64,000 nucleotides of DNA, taken from Hyalangium ruber (GTDB taxonomy: Bacteria; Myxococcota; Myxococcia; Myxococcales; Myxococcaceae). Positions within the stretch are counted from its first letter, which is position 1. The number at the start of each line of letters is the position of its first letter. Shown here piece after piece: positions 35,479-47,186 of the stretch. The position numbers and the translations under genes are program-made. The DNA is taken from the NCBI RefSeq assembly GCF_034259325.1, contig NZ_JAXIVS010000007.1, positions 310,001-374,000 of the forward strand. The letters run 5' to 3'. A model generated the notes under the pieces. The model saw only the letters and a list, made by a program, of their open reading frames with translations, did not search any database and was not told where the DNA came from.

Positions 35479-37334
35479 CGCGCACCTCCTTCCGGCGCGA
35501 CGCGCGGGCCACGCTTGCCCCGCCGCCGCGTCACGAAGAAGCCCACCCCCAGCACCACCGCCGGCGCCAGCAGCACCGTGGCGTAGAACCAGAGCACGTC
35601 CTGCTCTCGGGTGTGCTGGATGGGCACGTCCTCCTCACTGGATACCGCGCCCGCCAGCGCCTCTTCCCCGGTGAGCCAGCGCAGCGTGTCCAGCGCCAGG
35701 TAGGCATTGCCCAGGTTCGGCAGCACGCCATCGGCCAGCGCATCCGAGTCGCCCATCACCACCGCCCGCATGCCCTCCTTGCTGCCCTGGATCGGCTTGT
35801 CGATCGCCATCACCAGGGGCCAGGCGCGGCGATCCTCGCCCTCGTCCTCGGTGAAGTTCCGGTTCTTGTCCACGAACGTGGCCTCGTGCGCCCGCACCGA
35901 CACGTCCAGCCCCAGGCCCTGCTGCGGGTTGCTGCGCGTCTCGAAGGCCCCCGAGCCCAGGAAGGCCACCGGCGCCTGCCCTCCCAGCGAGGCCAGCGTG
36001 GAGACGGACGGGTGCGAGGAGTACGCCGCCGTGGCCAGGTTCGCCCGGTCGCTCTGCTGCCGCGTGGCGCGGAAGTACACCTGGTCGTTGGCCAGCAGCG
36101 TGTTCACGTACCGCACGCCCAGCGGCTCCACCAGCGCGTCATAGCTGGGGCCCTCCGGCTCCAGCGCCAGCCACAGCCGCCCGCCCTTGTTCAGGTACTC
36201 CCGCAGGGCGTTGATCTCCTCCTGGAGGAACTCCTTCGTGGGGCCGATGATGGCCACCACCGCCGCGTCGCGCGGCACCTCCGAGCCCAGCCCCTCGGCC
36301 ACGCCCAGCGGCTGGACCTCCACGTTCTGCGCGCGCATCAGCTCCTTGAGCTGGCCGATACCGGGGCGCGGCGTCTCTCCGGGCGCCGCCTTGCCGTCCC
36401 CGCGCTCGCCATGGCCGGTGGTGAGGTAGAGCACCCGCCGGGGCCGCGCCACCGTGAGCAGCCGCTTCTGCACCTCCTGGTCCAGCCGCTGCAACTGCCC
36501 GCGCGCCCGGTCGATCTCCAGCCCCACCGTGAGCACCTCGCGCTGCTCGCCGCGCGAGAAGACGACCACGCCGTTGGTGCTGACGCCCAGCGTGCGCGCC
36601 CGCGACGGCTCGACGGCCTGGTCCAGCCGCTCCACCTGGAGCTGCGGCGCGTCCTGGCCCAGCTCGCGGAAGTACTGCGCCACCGCCTCGCCCACCTCGT
36701 TGGCCGGAGGGAAGAAGAGCGTCACCTGCAGGGGCTCATTGAGGCCCTGGATGAGCTTGCGCGTGGACTCCCCTGGCTTCGCGGTGCGGAAGTAGGACAG
36801 GTCCCACGTCTTGTCGAGCTGGGTGGCCACGTACATGGCCGAGAAGGAGAAGATGAGGACGAAGGCCGTACCCAGGCCCGAGAAGAGCGCCCCATGGGCC
36901 CGCTCCGTCTCCAGCACCGGCGCGCGCGCCATGGCGGCGGCGGAGGCCTCCAGCAGCGCCAGCGGCAACAGCGAGAGGACGAGCAGCGCCGGGAAGAGCG
37001 CCTGGGACACCACCGCCAGCTTCGGCGAGGACTGGGACAGCGCCGTGCCCAGCAGCCGCGTGCCCAGCTCCGACTGGGCGGTGTAGAGCAGCAGCCCCAC
37101 GAAGCCCACCACGTAGCAGAGCAGCGCCCAGCGCCACAGCACCTTGCGCCCACCGCTCGCCTGCGCCATGCGCGTGGCCGCCCAGCCCACCACGGCCAGC
37201 AGCAGCACGGTGCGCGCGACGACGATGGCGGTCAGCGCGGTGCCCGCGCCAGCGATGCGCTCGAGCACGAGCCCACCCACCAACACCACGGCGAACACCA
37301 GCGACAGCACGAGACTGCTTCCACGGGGGTTCAT
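35475..37334 (-). CDS. GldG-like ABC transporter accessory protein
   Basis: The product has 619 residues. It has several membrane helices at the N-terminus (about 10-150), a large periplasmic GldG/IFT52-like region (about 190-560; ARPRRVLYLTTGHGER, ALREYLNKGGRLWLALEPEG and AVVMGDSDALADG are typical), and a C-terminal helix. The DUF7088/GldG fold is shared with Bacteroidetes gliding protein GldG and with many proteobacterial ABC-2 exporters. ATG 37334 overlaps the permease stop (ATGA) and the next gene overlaps its stop, so expression is coupled. What it exports or assembles is unknown; a link to gliding is not implied by homology alone. Confidence 0.86.
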   Translation of the reverse strand: MNPRGSSLVLSLVFAVVLVGGLVLERIAGAGTALTAIVVARTVLLLAVVGWAATRMAQASGGRKVLWRWALLCYVVGFVGLLLYTAQSELGTRLLGTALSQSSPKLAVVSQALFPALLVLSLLPLALLEASAAAMARAPVLETERAHGALFSGLGTAFVLIFSFSAMYVATQLDKTWDLSYFRTAKPGESTRKLIQGLNEPLQVTLFFPPANEVGEAVAQYFRELGQDAPQLQVERLDQAVEPSRARTLGVSTNGVVVFSRGEQREVLTVGLEIDRARGQLQRLDQEVQKRLLTVARPRRVLYLTTGHGERGDGKAAPGETPRPGIGQLKELMRAQNVEVQPLGVAEGLGSEVPRDAAVVAIIGPTKEFLQEEINALREYLNKGGRLWLALEPEGPSYDALVEPLGVRYVNTLLANDQVYFRATRQQSDRANLATAAYSSHPSVSTLASLGGQAPVAFLGSGAFETRSNPQQGLGLDVSVRAHEATFVDKNRNFTEDEGEDRRAWPLVMAIDKPIQGSKEGMRAVVMGDSDALADGVLPNLGNAYLALDTLRWLTGEEALAGAVSSEEDVPIQHTREQDVLWFYATVLLAPAVVLGVGFFVTRRRGKRGPRVAPEGGAR

Positions 37335-38049
37335 CGCCACCTCCGCGCTTCCAGCACCCGCGTGGCCGCGAAGAGCGCCACGTAGGTGAGCAGCAGGTAG
37401 TAGGCCACGTCCCGCAGGTGTACCAGGCCGGCCTGGAACGGCGGGAAGTGCTGGTTCCACAGCGACAGCGCGCTGAACACGCTGGAGAGCGGCTGCTCGG
37501 TGATGCGCGCCAGCAGCCAGCAGAGAATCAGTGCCACCAGCATGCACGCGGTGATGATGGCCGCCATGAGCTGGTTCTTCGCCAGCGCCGAGCCGAACGT
37601 GCCCACCGCCAGCGACGCGCTGCCCAGCAGCAGCAGGCCCGCGTAGCCGGCGACGATGTGCCCCACCGACACCTTGCCATGCACCATCACCAGCAACGGC
37701 ATGTAGAGCGTACACAGCAGGTACACCGCCAGGAACGCCAGCCCCGCCAGGTACTTGCCCAGGACGATGTCCCGGTCCCGCACCGGCGAGGAGTACAGCA
37801 AGGGCAGCGTGCCCGCCTGCCGCTCCTCGGCCAGCAGCCGCATGGAGATGAACACCGAGGCGACGATGGTAAAGCCGCTCGAGTAGTAGAAGAAGTTGGA
37901 GAGCACCGTCGCCGAGCGCTCGGCGGCCTTGCCCAGCGCGAACGCGTTGAAGAACAACCCGTTCACCGCGAGGATCACCGCGACGATGATGTAGCCGCTG
38001 AGCGTGCGCAGATACCCCGCGATCTCACGGCGTGCGATCAGCAGCGCCT

Positions 38050-38053
<4 letters not shown>
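37331..38053 (-). CDS. ABC-2 type permease (GldF-like)
   Basis: The product has 240 residues and six hydrophobic segments of the ABC-2 type. The N-terminus MKALLIARREIAGYLRTLSGYI and the loop LLAEERQAGTLPLLYSSPVRDRDIVLGKYLAGL (split) match GldF/NosY-type permeases. It would form the membrane channel with the ATPase encoded immediately upstream; the ATPase stop and this start overlap by 4 nt. The 4-nt overlap with the GldG-like gene downstream continues the coupled chain. Confidence 0.9.
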
Positions 38054-38994
<941 letters not shown>

Positions 38995-39027
38995 TGCGGA
39001 CCCTCTGTACCGCGCGAAAAACGGCTC

Positions 39028-39056
39028 TTAATTCGCGCAGGAAAACGGTTTGTCAA
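39028..39056 (-). promoter_or_regulatory. Candidate sigma-70-type promoter of the Gld-like operon
   Basis: On the minus strand TTGACA (39056-39051) is a perfect -35 box, followed after 17 nt by AATTAA as a partial -10. Transcription would start about 25 nt before the ATPase ATG. The region overlaps an inverted repeat, GCGCGAA (39012-39018) with TTCGCGC (39032-39038), and two AAAACGG repeats 24 nt apart, so it may be regulated. Confidence 0.45.
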
Positions 39057-40483
39057 GGCTGCTCCGGAGCCGGCCCCAGGGTGAACTGGGGCCCGGCGGT
39101 GGTGCGCCCCAGGGTGAAGCGCAGGGCCCCCTCCAGCTCCAGGTGGGTGAACGTGTAGCCGTGCCGCTCGGCGACCTCGGGGCGGACATGGACGCCCTCC
39201 AGGAGCACCTCCTGCCCCATCTGCCCGAACATGGCGCGCACCGCCACCGCGGGCAGCGGCATCACCGCCGGCCGGGAGAGCACCCGCCCCAGCGTCTTGG
39301 CGAACTCCTCCTGGCGCACCGCGTGGGGCGCCACCGCGTTCACCGGCCCGCGCAGCTCGGGGGTGAAGAGGGCGAACTGGATGAGGCCCAGCACATCCTC
39401 CATCGACACCCAGCTGAACCACTGCTGGCCGCTGCCCACCCGCCCGCCGCCGCCCAGCTTGAAGGGCGTCACCAGCTCGGCCAGCGCCCCGCCCCGGGCG
39501 TCGAGCACCACGCCGATGCGCAGGCGCACCACGCGGATGCCCGCCTCCTCCGCGGGCGCCGTGGCGGCCTCCCAGTCCCGGCACACGCTGGCCAGGAAGC
39601 CCTCGCCCGAGGGGCTCGCCTCCGTCACCACCTCGTTGCCCCGGTCCCCGTAGAAGCCGATGGCCGCGGCGCTCACCAGCACCTTGGGCTTGCGCTGCAT
39701 CCGCGCCAGCGCCTCGCACAGCGTGCGCGTGCCCTGGTTGCGGCTCTTGCGGATGCGCTCCTGCGCCTCGGGCGTCCAGCGCTGGGCCACGTTCTCGCCC
39801 GCCAGGTGGACCACCGCGTCCACGCCCTCCAGCGCCGCCGTGTCCACCTCGCCCTTGTCCGGGTCCCACGCCACGTCCCCGCGCGCCGCGTTCGGCCGGC
39901 CTCGCACCATCCGCCGCACCTGGTGCCCGCCCGTGGTGAGGAAGGGCAGCAGCGACTTGCCCACCAGCCCGCTGGCCCCCGTCACCGCCACCGTCAGCGG
40001 CCCCCGCGAAGCGAAGGACGCGTGCCGCCGCAGGTCCTCGCGCGTCACCGTGTGCCGGTAGGCGAACATCCGCTCCAGCCGCTTCCGGGCGATGCCTCCG
40101 CCCACGCCCTGCCCCAGCGCCCCCATGGGCAGCTGGTACTCCAAGTCATCCTCCAGCACCGAGGCGTCGGGCGGCTCGGGCCACATCCGGTGGTTGTGGA
40201 CCCAGCGCGGGAAGGGGCCCGACTCCATCGTGTCCTGGAAGAGCGAGCCCTCGATGTACTTGGTATGGCGGGCCACCAGCGTCTGGGACACGGGGCCGAT
40301 GCGCACCCGCACCACCGCCCGGGCCCCCTCGCGGATGCCCTCGCCGGTGCGCTCCACCAGCTCCATGCTCTCCCAGGGAGGCGTCAGCCGCTCCAGAGCC
40401 CCCTCTCGGGCGTGCCAGGCGAACAGCTCCGTCGCCGGCACTGGCATCCGGCTCCTCGCGTTGAACATCAACGACTTGCCCAT
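39053..40483 (-). CDS. TIGR01777 epimerase with N-terminal SRPBCC domain
   Basis: The product has 476 residues. The N-terminal part (about 1-150) is a SRPBCC/polyketide-cyclase-like ligand-binding domain (FNARSRMPVPATELFAWHA). The rest is an extended SDR of the TIGR01777/YfcH family with TGASGLVGKSLL (about 170), HLAGENVAQRW and a DUF1731 C-terminus. The fold binds NAD(P), but the substrate is unknown. ATG 40483 follows GGGAGGG; a longer open frame upstream is antisense to the Sua5-like gene. It is divergent from that gene with a 31-nt gap. Confidence 0.9.
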   Translation of the reverse strand: MGKSLMFNARSRMPVPATELFAWHAREGALERLTPPWESMELVERTGEGIREGARAVVRVRIGPVSQTLVARHTKYIEGSLFQDTMESGPFPRWVHNHRMWPEPPDASVLEDDLEYQLPMGALGQGVGGGIARKRLERMFAYRHTVTREDLRRHASFASRGPLTVAVTGASGLVGKSLLPFLTTGGHQVRRMVRGRPNAARGDVAWDPDKGEVDTAALEGVDAVVHLAGENVAQRWTPEAQERIRKSRNQGTRTLCEALARMQRKPKVLVSAAAIGFYGDRGNEVVTEASPSGEGFLASVCRDWEAATAPAEEAGIRVVRLRIGVVLDARGGALAELVTPFKLGGGGRVGSGQQWFSWVSMEDVLGLIQFALFTPELRGPVNAVAPHAVRQEEFAKTLGRVLSRPAVMPLPAVAVRAMFGQMGQEVLLEGVHVRPEVAERHGYTFTHLELEGALRFTLGRTTAGPQFTLGPAPEQP

Positions 40484-40514
40484 GCTCCCTCCCGGCGCAA
40501 CAGTGAGGACGCGC

Positions 40515-41486
40515 ATGCTTACCCCGGACCTTCTCGAACGCGCAGTGGAAATCCTCCGCCAGGGCGGTGTCGTCGCCCTGCCCACGGAAACCGTGTACGG
40601 CCTGGCCGCCAACGCCGAGGATGAGCTGGCCGTGCGCCGCGTCTTCGCCATCAAGGGCCGGCCGGCCACCCACCCGCTCATCGTCCACATTCCCGGCGTC
40701 GAGGCCCTGCCGGACTGGGCCCGCGACATCCCCGAGGAGGCCCGGCGCCTGGCCGCCGCCTTCTGGCCCGGGCCGCTCACCCTGGTGCTGCCACGCACCG
40801 CGCGCGCCACCGACGCCGTCACCGGGGGCCAGGACACCGTGGCCCTGCGCGTGCCCGCCCACCCCATCGCCCACGCGGTCCTCTCCGCGCTGGGCGGCGG
40901 GCTGGCCGCGCCCAGCGCCAACCGCTTCGGCCGCGTCAGCCCCACCACCGCCCCGCATGTCCGCGAGGACCTGGGAGCCGAGGTGGACCTGGTGCTGGAC
41001 GGAGGCCCCTGCACCGTGGGCGTGGAGTCCACCATCGTGGACCTCAGCTCCGGCGAGCCCGCCATCCTCCGCCCCGGTGGTTTGGCCTCCGAGGAAGTCG
41101 AGCGCGTGCTCGGCCGCCCCGTGCCGATACGCACCGCGTCAACCGTGCGCGTCTCCGGCTCGCTGGCCTCGCACTACGCCCCGCGCGCCGGGGTGGTGCT
41201 GGTGGAGCCCGCCGAGGCGCTCGCCAAGGCGGAAGGCCTGCGCGCCCAGGGGCTGCGGGTGGGGGTGCTGGGCCCTTCGAGCCTCGTGCTGCCCCCGGAT
41301 TTCCCCCGCTTCGAGGTGCCCGAGGACCCCGCCGGGGCCGCGCGCTACCTTTATATGCGCCTGCGCGAGGCGGACCAGGCCGGCCTGGAAATGCTCGTCG
41401 CGTGTCTGCCGCCCGCCCGGGGCCTGGGGCTGGCGGTGCGGGACCGGCTCTCCCGCGCGGCCGCTCCCCGGCCTCCGGGTGCTTGA
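40515..41486 (+). CDS. L-threonylcarbamoyladenylate synthase (Sua5/YwlC type)
   Basis: The product has 323 residues. A YrdC domain (about 1-200; GGVVALPTETVYGLAANAEDE, SANRFGRVSPTTA, VESTIVDLS; first motif split) is followed by the C-terminal Sua5 domain. This is the long Sua5 form rather than the short TsaC. It makes threonylcarbamoyl-AMP from Thr, bicarbonate and ATP for the t6A modification of ANN-decoding tRNAs. ATG 40515 has GAGG six bases upstream. Confidence 0.94.
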   Translation: MLTPDLLERAVEILRQGGVVALPTETVYGLAANAEDELAVRRVFAIKGRPATHPLIVHIPGVEALPDWARDIPEEARRLAAAFWPGPLTLVLPRTARATDAVTGGQDTVALRVPAHPIAHAVLSALGGGLAAPSANRFGRVSPTTAPHVREDLGAEVDLVLDGGPCTVGVESTIVDLSSGEPAILRPGGLASEEVERVLGRPVPIRTASTVRVSGSLASHYAPRAGVVLVEPAEALAKAEGLRAQGLRVGVLGPSSLVLPPDFPRFEVPEDPAGAARYLYMRLREADQAGLEMLVACLPPARGLGLAVRDRLSRAAAPRPPGA

Positions 41487-41540
41487 AGCTCCGCTCGCAG
41501 TCCGATATCCCGCCCCTCGCATCCCAAGGAGCGTCCTCCC

Positions 41541-42506
41541 GTGAAGCGAAGCCTCATCGGTCTCCTCCTCCCCCTCTGTGCCTTCACCGCGTGCAAGGAC
41601 ACGCCTCCCGGGCAGATGGAACCCATCCCCCGCCCTCCCGGCTACGTGGAGCCTCCCAAGGAGGAGGCGCCCAAGCCGGCCGCGGCACCCGCCCCGGATC
41701 CCAACAAGGTGGTGCTGCGCTGGAACCTCGTGGTGGACACGCCCGTGGCCTTCCGCCTGGAGGGCACTCCGGAGTCCACCGATTCCAAGGCTCCCGCAGC
41801 CGCCGCGCTGCGCACCACCTATGCGCTGCAGCGGCCCCGCGAGGGGGACTACCAGCTGCGCTTCACCACGGAGGGCGCTGGGGCCACGCAGGACCAGGGC
41901 ACCGTGAGCGAGCGCGGCTTCGTGCTGGACGGGCTGAACCCCTCGGAGCGCAACCTCGCCACGCTGTGGCTGGAGCTGCCGAGGGACCCGGTGGCCATCG
42001 GTAACACCTGGGCGCTCGGCGCGGACCTGGTGGACGTGTCGCCGCTGGGGCCGGACTTCGTCCAGAAGAAGGCGGAGCGGCGCAACAGCGTGAAGCTCAC
42101 CGCCCTCATCCCCGAGGCGGACGACAAGGTGGCCACCGTCGAGTACGACCTCCACGAGCTCGTTACCGGCAGCTTCCCGCCCAGCCCGCACGCGCTCCAC
42201 ACGATTCCCGCGGCCCCCGCGAAGCCCGCCGACAAGAAGAAGGGCAAGAAGGAGACCGAGGAGCACGCGTCCCAGGGGCCTCGTGAAGTCACCGCCACGG
42301 TGACGATCAAGGGCCGGGGCGACTTCCTGGTGAAGGCGGGCCGCTGGCGCAGCTGGCAGGGCACGCTCACGGCGAAGCAGGAGGGCTACACGCCGAAGAC
42401 GCCGAACGAGTCCCTGGTGAAGGTCCCCACGGGCACCTTCAAGCTGCAGCTCACCGCGCTGGACTCGGTGCCCGCGGAGCTGCAGCAGCCGGCGGCGAAG
42501 AAGTAG
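41541..42506 (+). CDS. Putative lipoprotein of unknown function
   Basis: The product has 321 residues. The signal sequence MKRSLIGLLLPLCAFTACK ends in a lipobox (FTAC, Cys18). A Pro/Glu/Lys/Ala-rich linker (about 25-55) leads to a beta-rich domain with WNLVVDTPVAFRLEG and a Lys-rich insert (PADKKKGKKE). The family was not recognised. GTG 41541 has AAGGAG upstream. The last 56 nt are overlapped on the other strand by the ferrochelatase gene, an unusually long convergent overlap here. Confidence 0.83.
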   Translation: MKRSLIGLLLPLCAFTACKDTPPGQMEPIPRPPGYVEPPKEEAPKPAAAPAPDPNKVVLRWNLVVDTPVAFRLEGTPESTDSKAPAAAALRTTYALQRPREGDYQLRFTTEGAGATQDQGTVSERGFVLDGLNPSERNLATLWLELPRDPVAIGNTWALGADLVDVSPLGPDFVQKKAERRNSVKLTALIPEADDKVATVEYDLHELVTGSFPPSPHALHTIPAAPAKPADKKKGKKETEEHASQGPREVTATVTIKGRGDFLVKAGRWRSWQGTLTAKQEGYTPKTPNESLVKVPTGTFKLQLTALDSVPAELQQPAAKK

Positions 42507-43548
42507 CCGCGGAAGCGGTGCCGTCCGCCTCGTGGACGAGGCGGACCACCGCGTCCACCCACGCCGGGTGAGCGTTGAGCGAGGGCACGAGGGTGAGCGC
42601 CTCGCCCCCGCTCTCCAGGAACTGCTCCCGGGCGCGGATGCCCACCTCCTCCAGCGTCTCCAGGCAGTCGGCGACGAAGGCCGGGCACATCACCGCCAGC
42701 CGCCGCACGCCCTTCTTCGCCAGCTCCGGCAGCACGAAGTCCGTGTAGGGCTTCACCCACGGGGTGCGGCCCAGGCGCGACTGGAACGAGACGGTGTAGC
42801 CCTCGGGCGCCAGGCCCAGGCGCTCGGCCAGGCCCCGCGAGGTGGCGAAGCACTGCGCGCGGTAGCAGTTGCGGTTCACGTCCGTGAGTACGTCACAGCA
42901 GCTCGCGGAGGCCAGGCAATGCCGCCCGGACGGATCGCTCTTGCGCATGTGGCGCTCGGGCAGCCCGTGGTAGCTCATGAGCACGTGGTCGGCGCGCAGC
43001 TCGGCGATGACGGGCCGCGCCACCTCGGCGAAGGCCTCCAGGAAGCCCGGGTGGTCGAAGAAGGCCGGCACCGCCCGTACGGGCGCCACGTCCCACGCCT
43101 CGGACAGCACCTCGTAGACGCGCGCCAGGCTGGAGCTGGAGGAGGAGGCGGCCGCATGGGGGTAGAGCGGGAGGACGACGAACTCGGAGACGCCGCGCGC
43201 CTTGAGCGCCTTCACCGCGTCCGGCAGGGAGGGGTTGCCGTAGCGCATGGCCAGCTCCACCTCGTACTGGCCGGCCAGGCGGGAGGCCACCTCGGCCGTC
43301 AGCGCGCGGCTGTGGACGAGCAGCGGCGAGCCCTCCTTCATCCACACCTTCCGGTAGGCCTCGGCGCTCTTGGCCGGACGGGTGGGCAGGATGATGAGGT
43401 TGAGCAGCGCCCAGCGGCCCACGGGGTGGATGTCCAACACCCGGGGGTCATTGAGGAACTCGCGCAGGTAGCGGCGCACGGGCCCCGTCTCCGGAGCGTC
43501 CGGCGTGCCCAGGTTGACCAGCAGCAGCCCCTTCTTCGGTGCGGGCAT
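42451..43548 (-). CDS. hemH: Ferrochelatase
   Basis: The product has 365 residues. The family is clear from LLLVNLGTPDAPE at the N-terminus, the catalytic His in LMSYHGLPERH and the CPAFVADCLETLEE motif in the C-terminal half. It inserts Fe(II) into protoporphyrin, the last step of heme synthesis. A Cys-rich segment, CLASASCCDVLTDVNRNC and a further Cys five residues later, recalls the internal [2Fe-2S] ligand region described for Myxococcus-type ferrochelatases. The C-terminal Ala/Pro-rich tail covers the 56-nt overlap with the convergent lipoprotein gene. ApaG lies 6 nt upstream on the same strand. Confidence 0.95.
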   Translation of the reverse strand: MPAPKKGLLLVNLGTPDAPETGPVRRYLREFLNDPRVLDIHPVGRWALLNLIILPTRPAKSAEAYRKVWMKEGSPLLVHSRALTAEVASRLAGQYEVELAMRYGNPSLPDAVKALKARGVSEFVVLPLYPHAAASSSSSSLARVYEVLSEAWDVAPVRAVPAFFDHPGFLEAFAEVARPVIAELRADHVLMSYHGLPERHMRKSDPSGRHCLASASCCDVLTDVNRNCYRAQCFATSRGLAERLGLAPEGYTVSFQSRLGRTPWVKPYTDFVLPELAKKGVRRLAVMCPAFVADCLETLEEVGIRAREQFLESGGEALTLVPSLNAHPAWVDAVVRLVHEADGTASAATSSPPAAAAPRAPSPAR

Positions 43549-43554
43549 GGGCGC

Positions 43555-43938
43555 TCAGTGCAACGCGTGCGGCATGGTCAGGGCGAACTCGGCGATGCGG
43601 GCCTCGAACTGCTGCCCGTCCGGCCGCACCATGGCGTAGCTGCCGTGCATGGAGCCGAACGGGGTGCGCAGCATGGCCCAGCTCGTGTACTCGAAGCGCT
43701 CGCCGGGGGCCAACTTGGGCTGCTTGCCCACCACGCCCTCGCCGCGCACCTCCTCCACGCGCCCGTTGGCATCGGTGATGATCCAATGCCGGCTGCGGAG
43801 CTGCGCGGGCGCGGTGCCCACGTTGGCGATCTCCACCGTGTACTTGAAGGCGTAGTGGCCAGACTCAGGAGCGCTGCGCTCCTGCCAGTAGGCCGGCTTC
43901 ACGGTGATGCGAATGCCCTCGGAGGTGGTCGTGGACAT
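43555..43938 (-). CDS. apaG: ApaG family protein
   Basis: The product has 127 residues and forms a single ApaG beta-sandwich with GIRITVKPAYWQER, the conserved RHWIITDANGRVEEVRGEGVVG block (split) and TPFGSMHGSYAM. ApaG is linked to divalent-metal and diadenosine phenotypes, but its biochemical role is unclear. ATG 43938 is favoured over GTG 43947 because GGGGAA lies just upstream of it. It ends 6 nt before hemH and is likely cotranscribed with it. Confidence 0.93.
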   Translation of the reverse strand: MSTTTSEGIRITVKPAYWQERSAPESGHYAFKYTVEIANVGTAPAQLRSRHWIITDANGRVEEVRGEGVVGKQPKLAPGERFEYTSWAMLRTPFGSMHGSYAMVRPDGQQFEARIAEFALTMPHALH

Positions 43939-43995
43939 GTTCCCCACATTGGGACGGGACGTGCCCGGGTTGCAAGCAAAACGCCCGGAGGCGCT

Positions 43996-44946
43996 CTAGG
44001 TCTTGGCGCTCTCTCGGTCGTGCCCCGGCTCGGGGGCCTTGGGCCAGATGAGCGAGGCGACGATGCTGGCCACCAGGATGCCGGCGATGACACCGAGCGA
44101 CAGCACGATGGGGACGTGGATGTCGAAGTAGGTGATGAGCATCTTCACCCCCACGAAGCCCAGGATGGCGGCCAGGCCCACCTTCAGGAAGTGGAACTTC
44201 TCCATGAGGCTGGCCACCACGAAGAACAGGGAGCGCAGGCCCAGGATGGCGCAGACGTTGGACGTATAGATGATGAAGGCGTCCTGGCTGATGCCCAGCA
44301 CCGCCGGGATGGAGTCCAGCGCGAAGAGCAGGTCGGTGGCCTCCACCACCAGCAGCACCAGGAACAGCGGAGTGACCTTCATCCGCCCGTCCTCGTGGAT
44401 GAAGAAGCGGCTGCCATCTCCCAGGCGGGACACCGGCAGCACCCGGCGGGCGATCTTCACCACCGCCTTCTGCTCGGGGTCCACGTCCTCGTCCTTGGAC
44501 ACCAGCATCTTCACGGCGGTGAAGACGAGGAAGGCGCCGAACAGGTAGATGAGCCAGTGGAACTCCTTCACCAGCGCCGTGCCCGCGATGATGAGCACCG
44601 CGCGCATGATGAAGGCGCCGATGATGCCCCAGAAGAGCACCCGGTGCTGGTGCTCGGGCGCTACCCGGAAGTAGCTGAACACCATCAGGAAGACGAAGAG
44701 GTTGTCGACCGAGAGCGAGTACTCGACGACGTAGGCGGTGAGCCACTGCAGCGCGGGCTCGGGGCCCGAGAAGCGCCAGATGCCGGCGCAGAAGAGCATG
44801 CTGATGGTGACCCACACCACCGTCCAGATGCCGGCTTCCTTGGGCGACACCGTGTGCTCTTTGCGGTGGAACAAGCCCAGGTCGATGGCGAGCATCGCCA
44901 GCACGAAGACGTTGAAGCCTACCCAGAGCGCGACTTGCGTATTCAC
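43996..44946 (-). CDS. TerC-family integral membrane protein
   Basis: The product has 316 residues with about eight membrane helices. Acidic membrane motifs YVVEYSLSVDNLFVFL and VEATDLLFALDSIPA are the TerC signature and may bind metal ions. TerC/Alx proteins act in tellurite resistance or manganese export and in metal loading of secreted proteins. The chosen start is GTG 44946, preceded by AGGAA, because it opens directly into the first helix; the frame is open further upstream without a matching sequence. Confidence 0.92.
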   Translation of the reverse strand: MNTQVALWVGFNVFVLAMLAIDLGLFHRKEHTVSPKEAGIWTVVWVTISMLFCAGIWRFSGPEPALQWLTAYVVEYSLSVDNLFVFLMVFSYFRVAPEHQHRVLFWGIIGAFIMRAVLIIAGTALVKEFHWLIYLFGAFLVFTAVKMLVSKDEDVDPEQKAVVKIARRVLPVSRLGDGSRFFIHEDGRMKVTPLFLVLLVVEATDLLFALDSIPAVLGISQDAFIIYTSNVCAILGLRSLFFVVASLMEKFHFLKVGLAAILGFVGVKMLITYFDIHVPIVLSLGVIAGILVASIVASLIWPKAPEPGHDRESAKT

Positions 44947-45038
44947 GGACGGTTCCTGACTGGCTGCGGAAACGCCCCACCCTAACCGGCATGGCCGCGC
45001 GCCGTCGACAACGGACTGATTCTTCTGCCCACCGCTGG

Positions 45039-47182
<2,144 letters not shown>

Positions 47183-47186
<4 letters not shown>

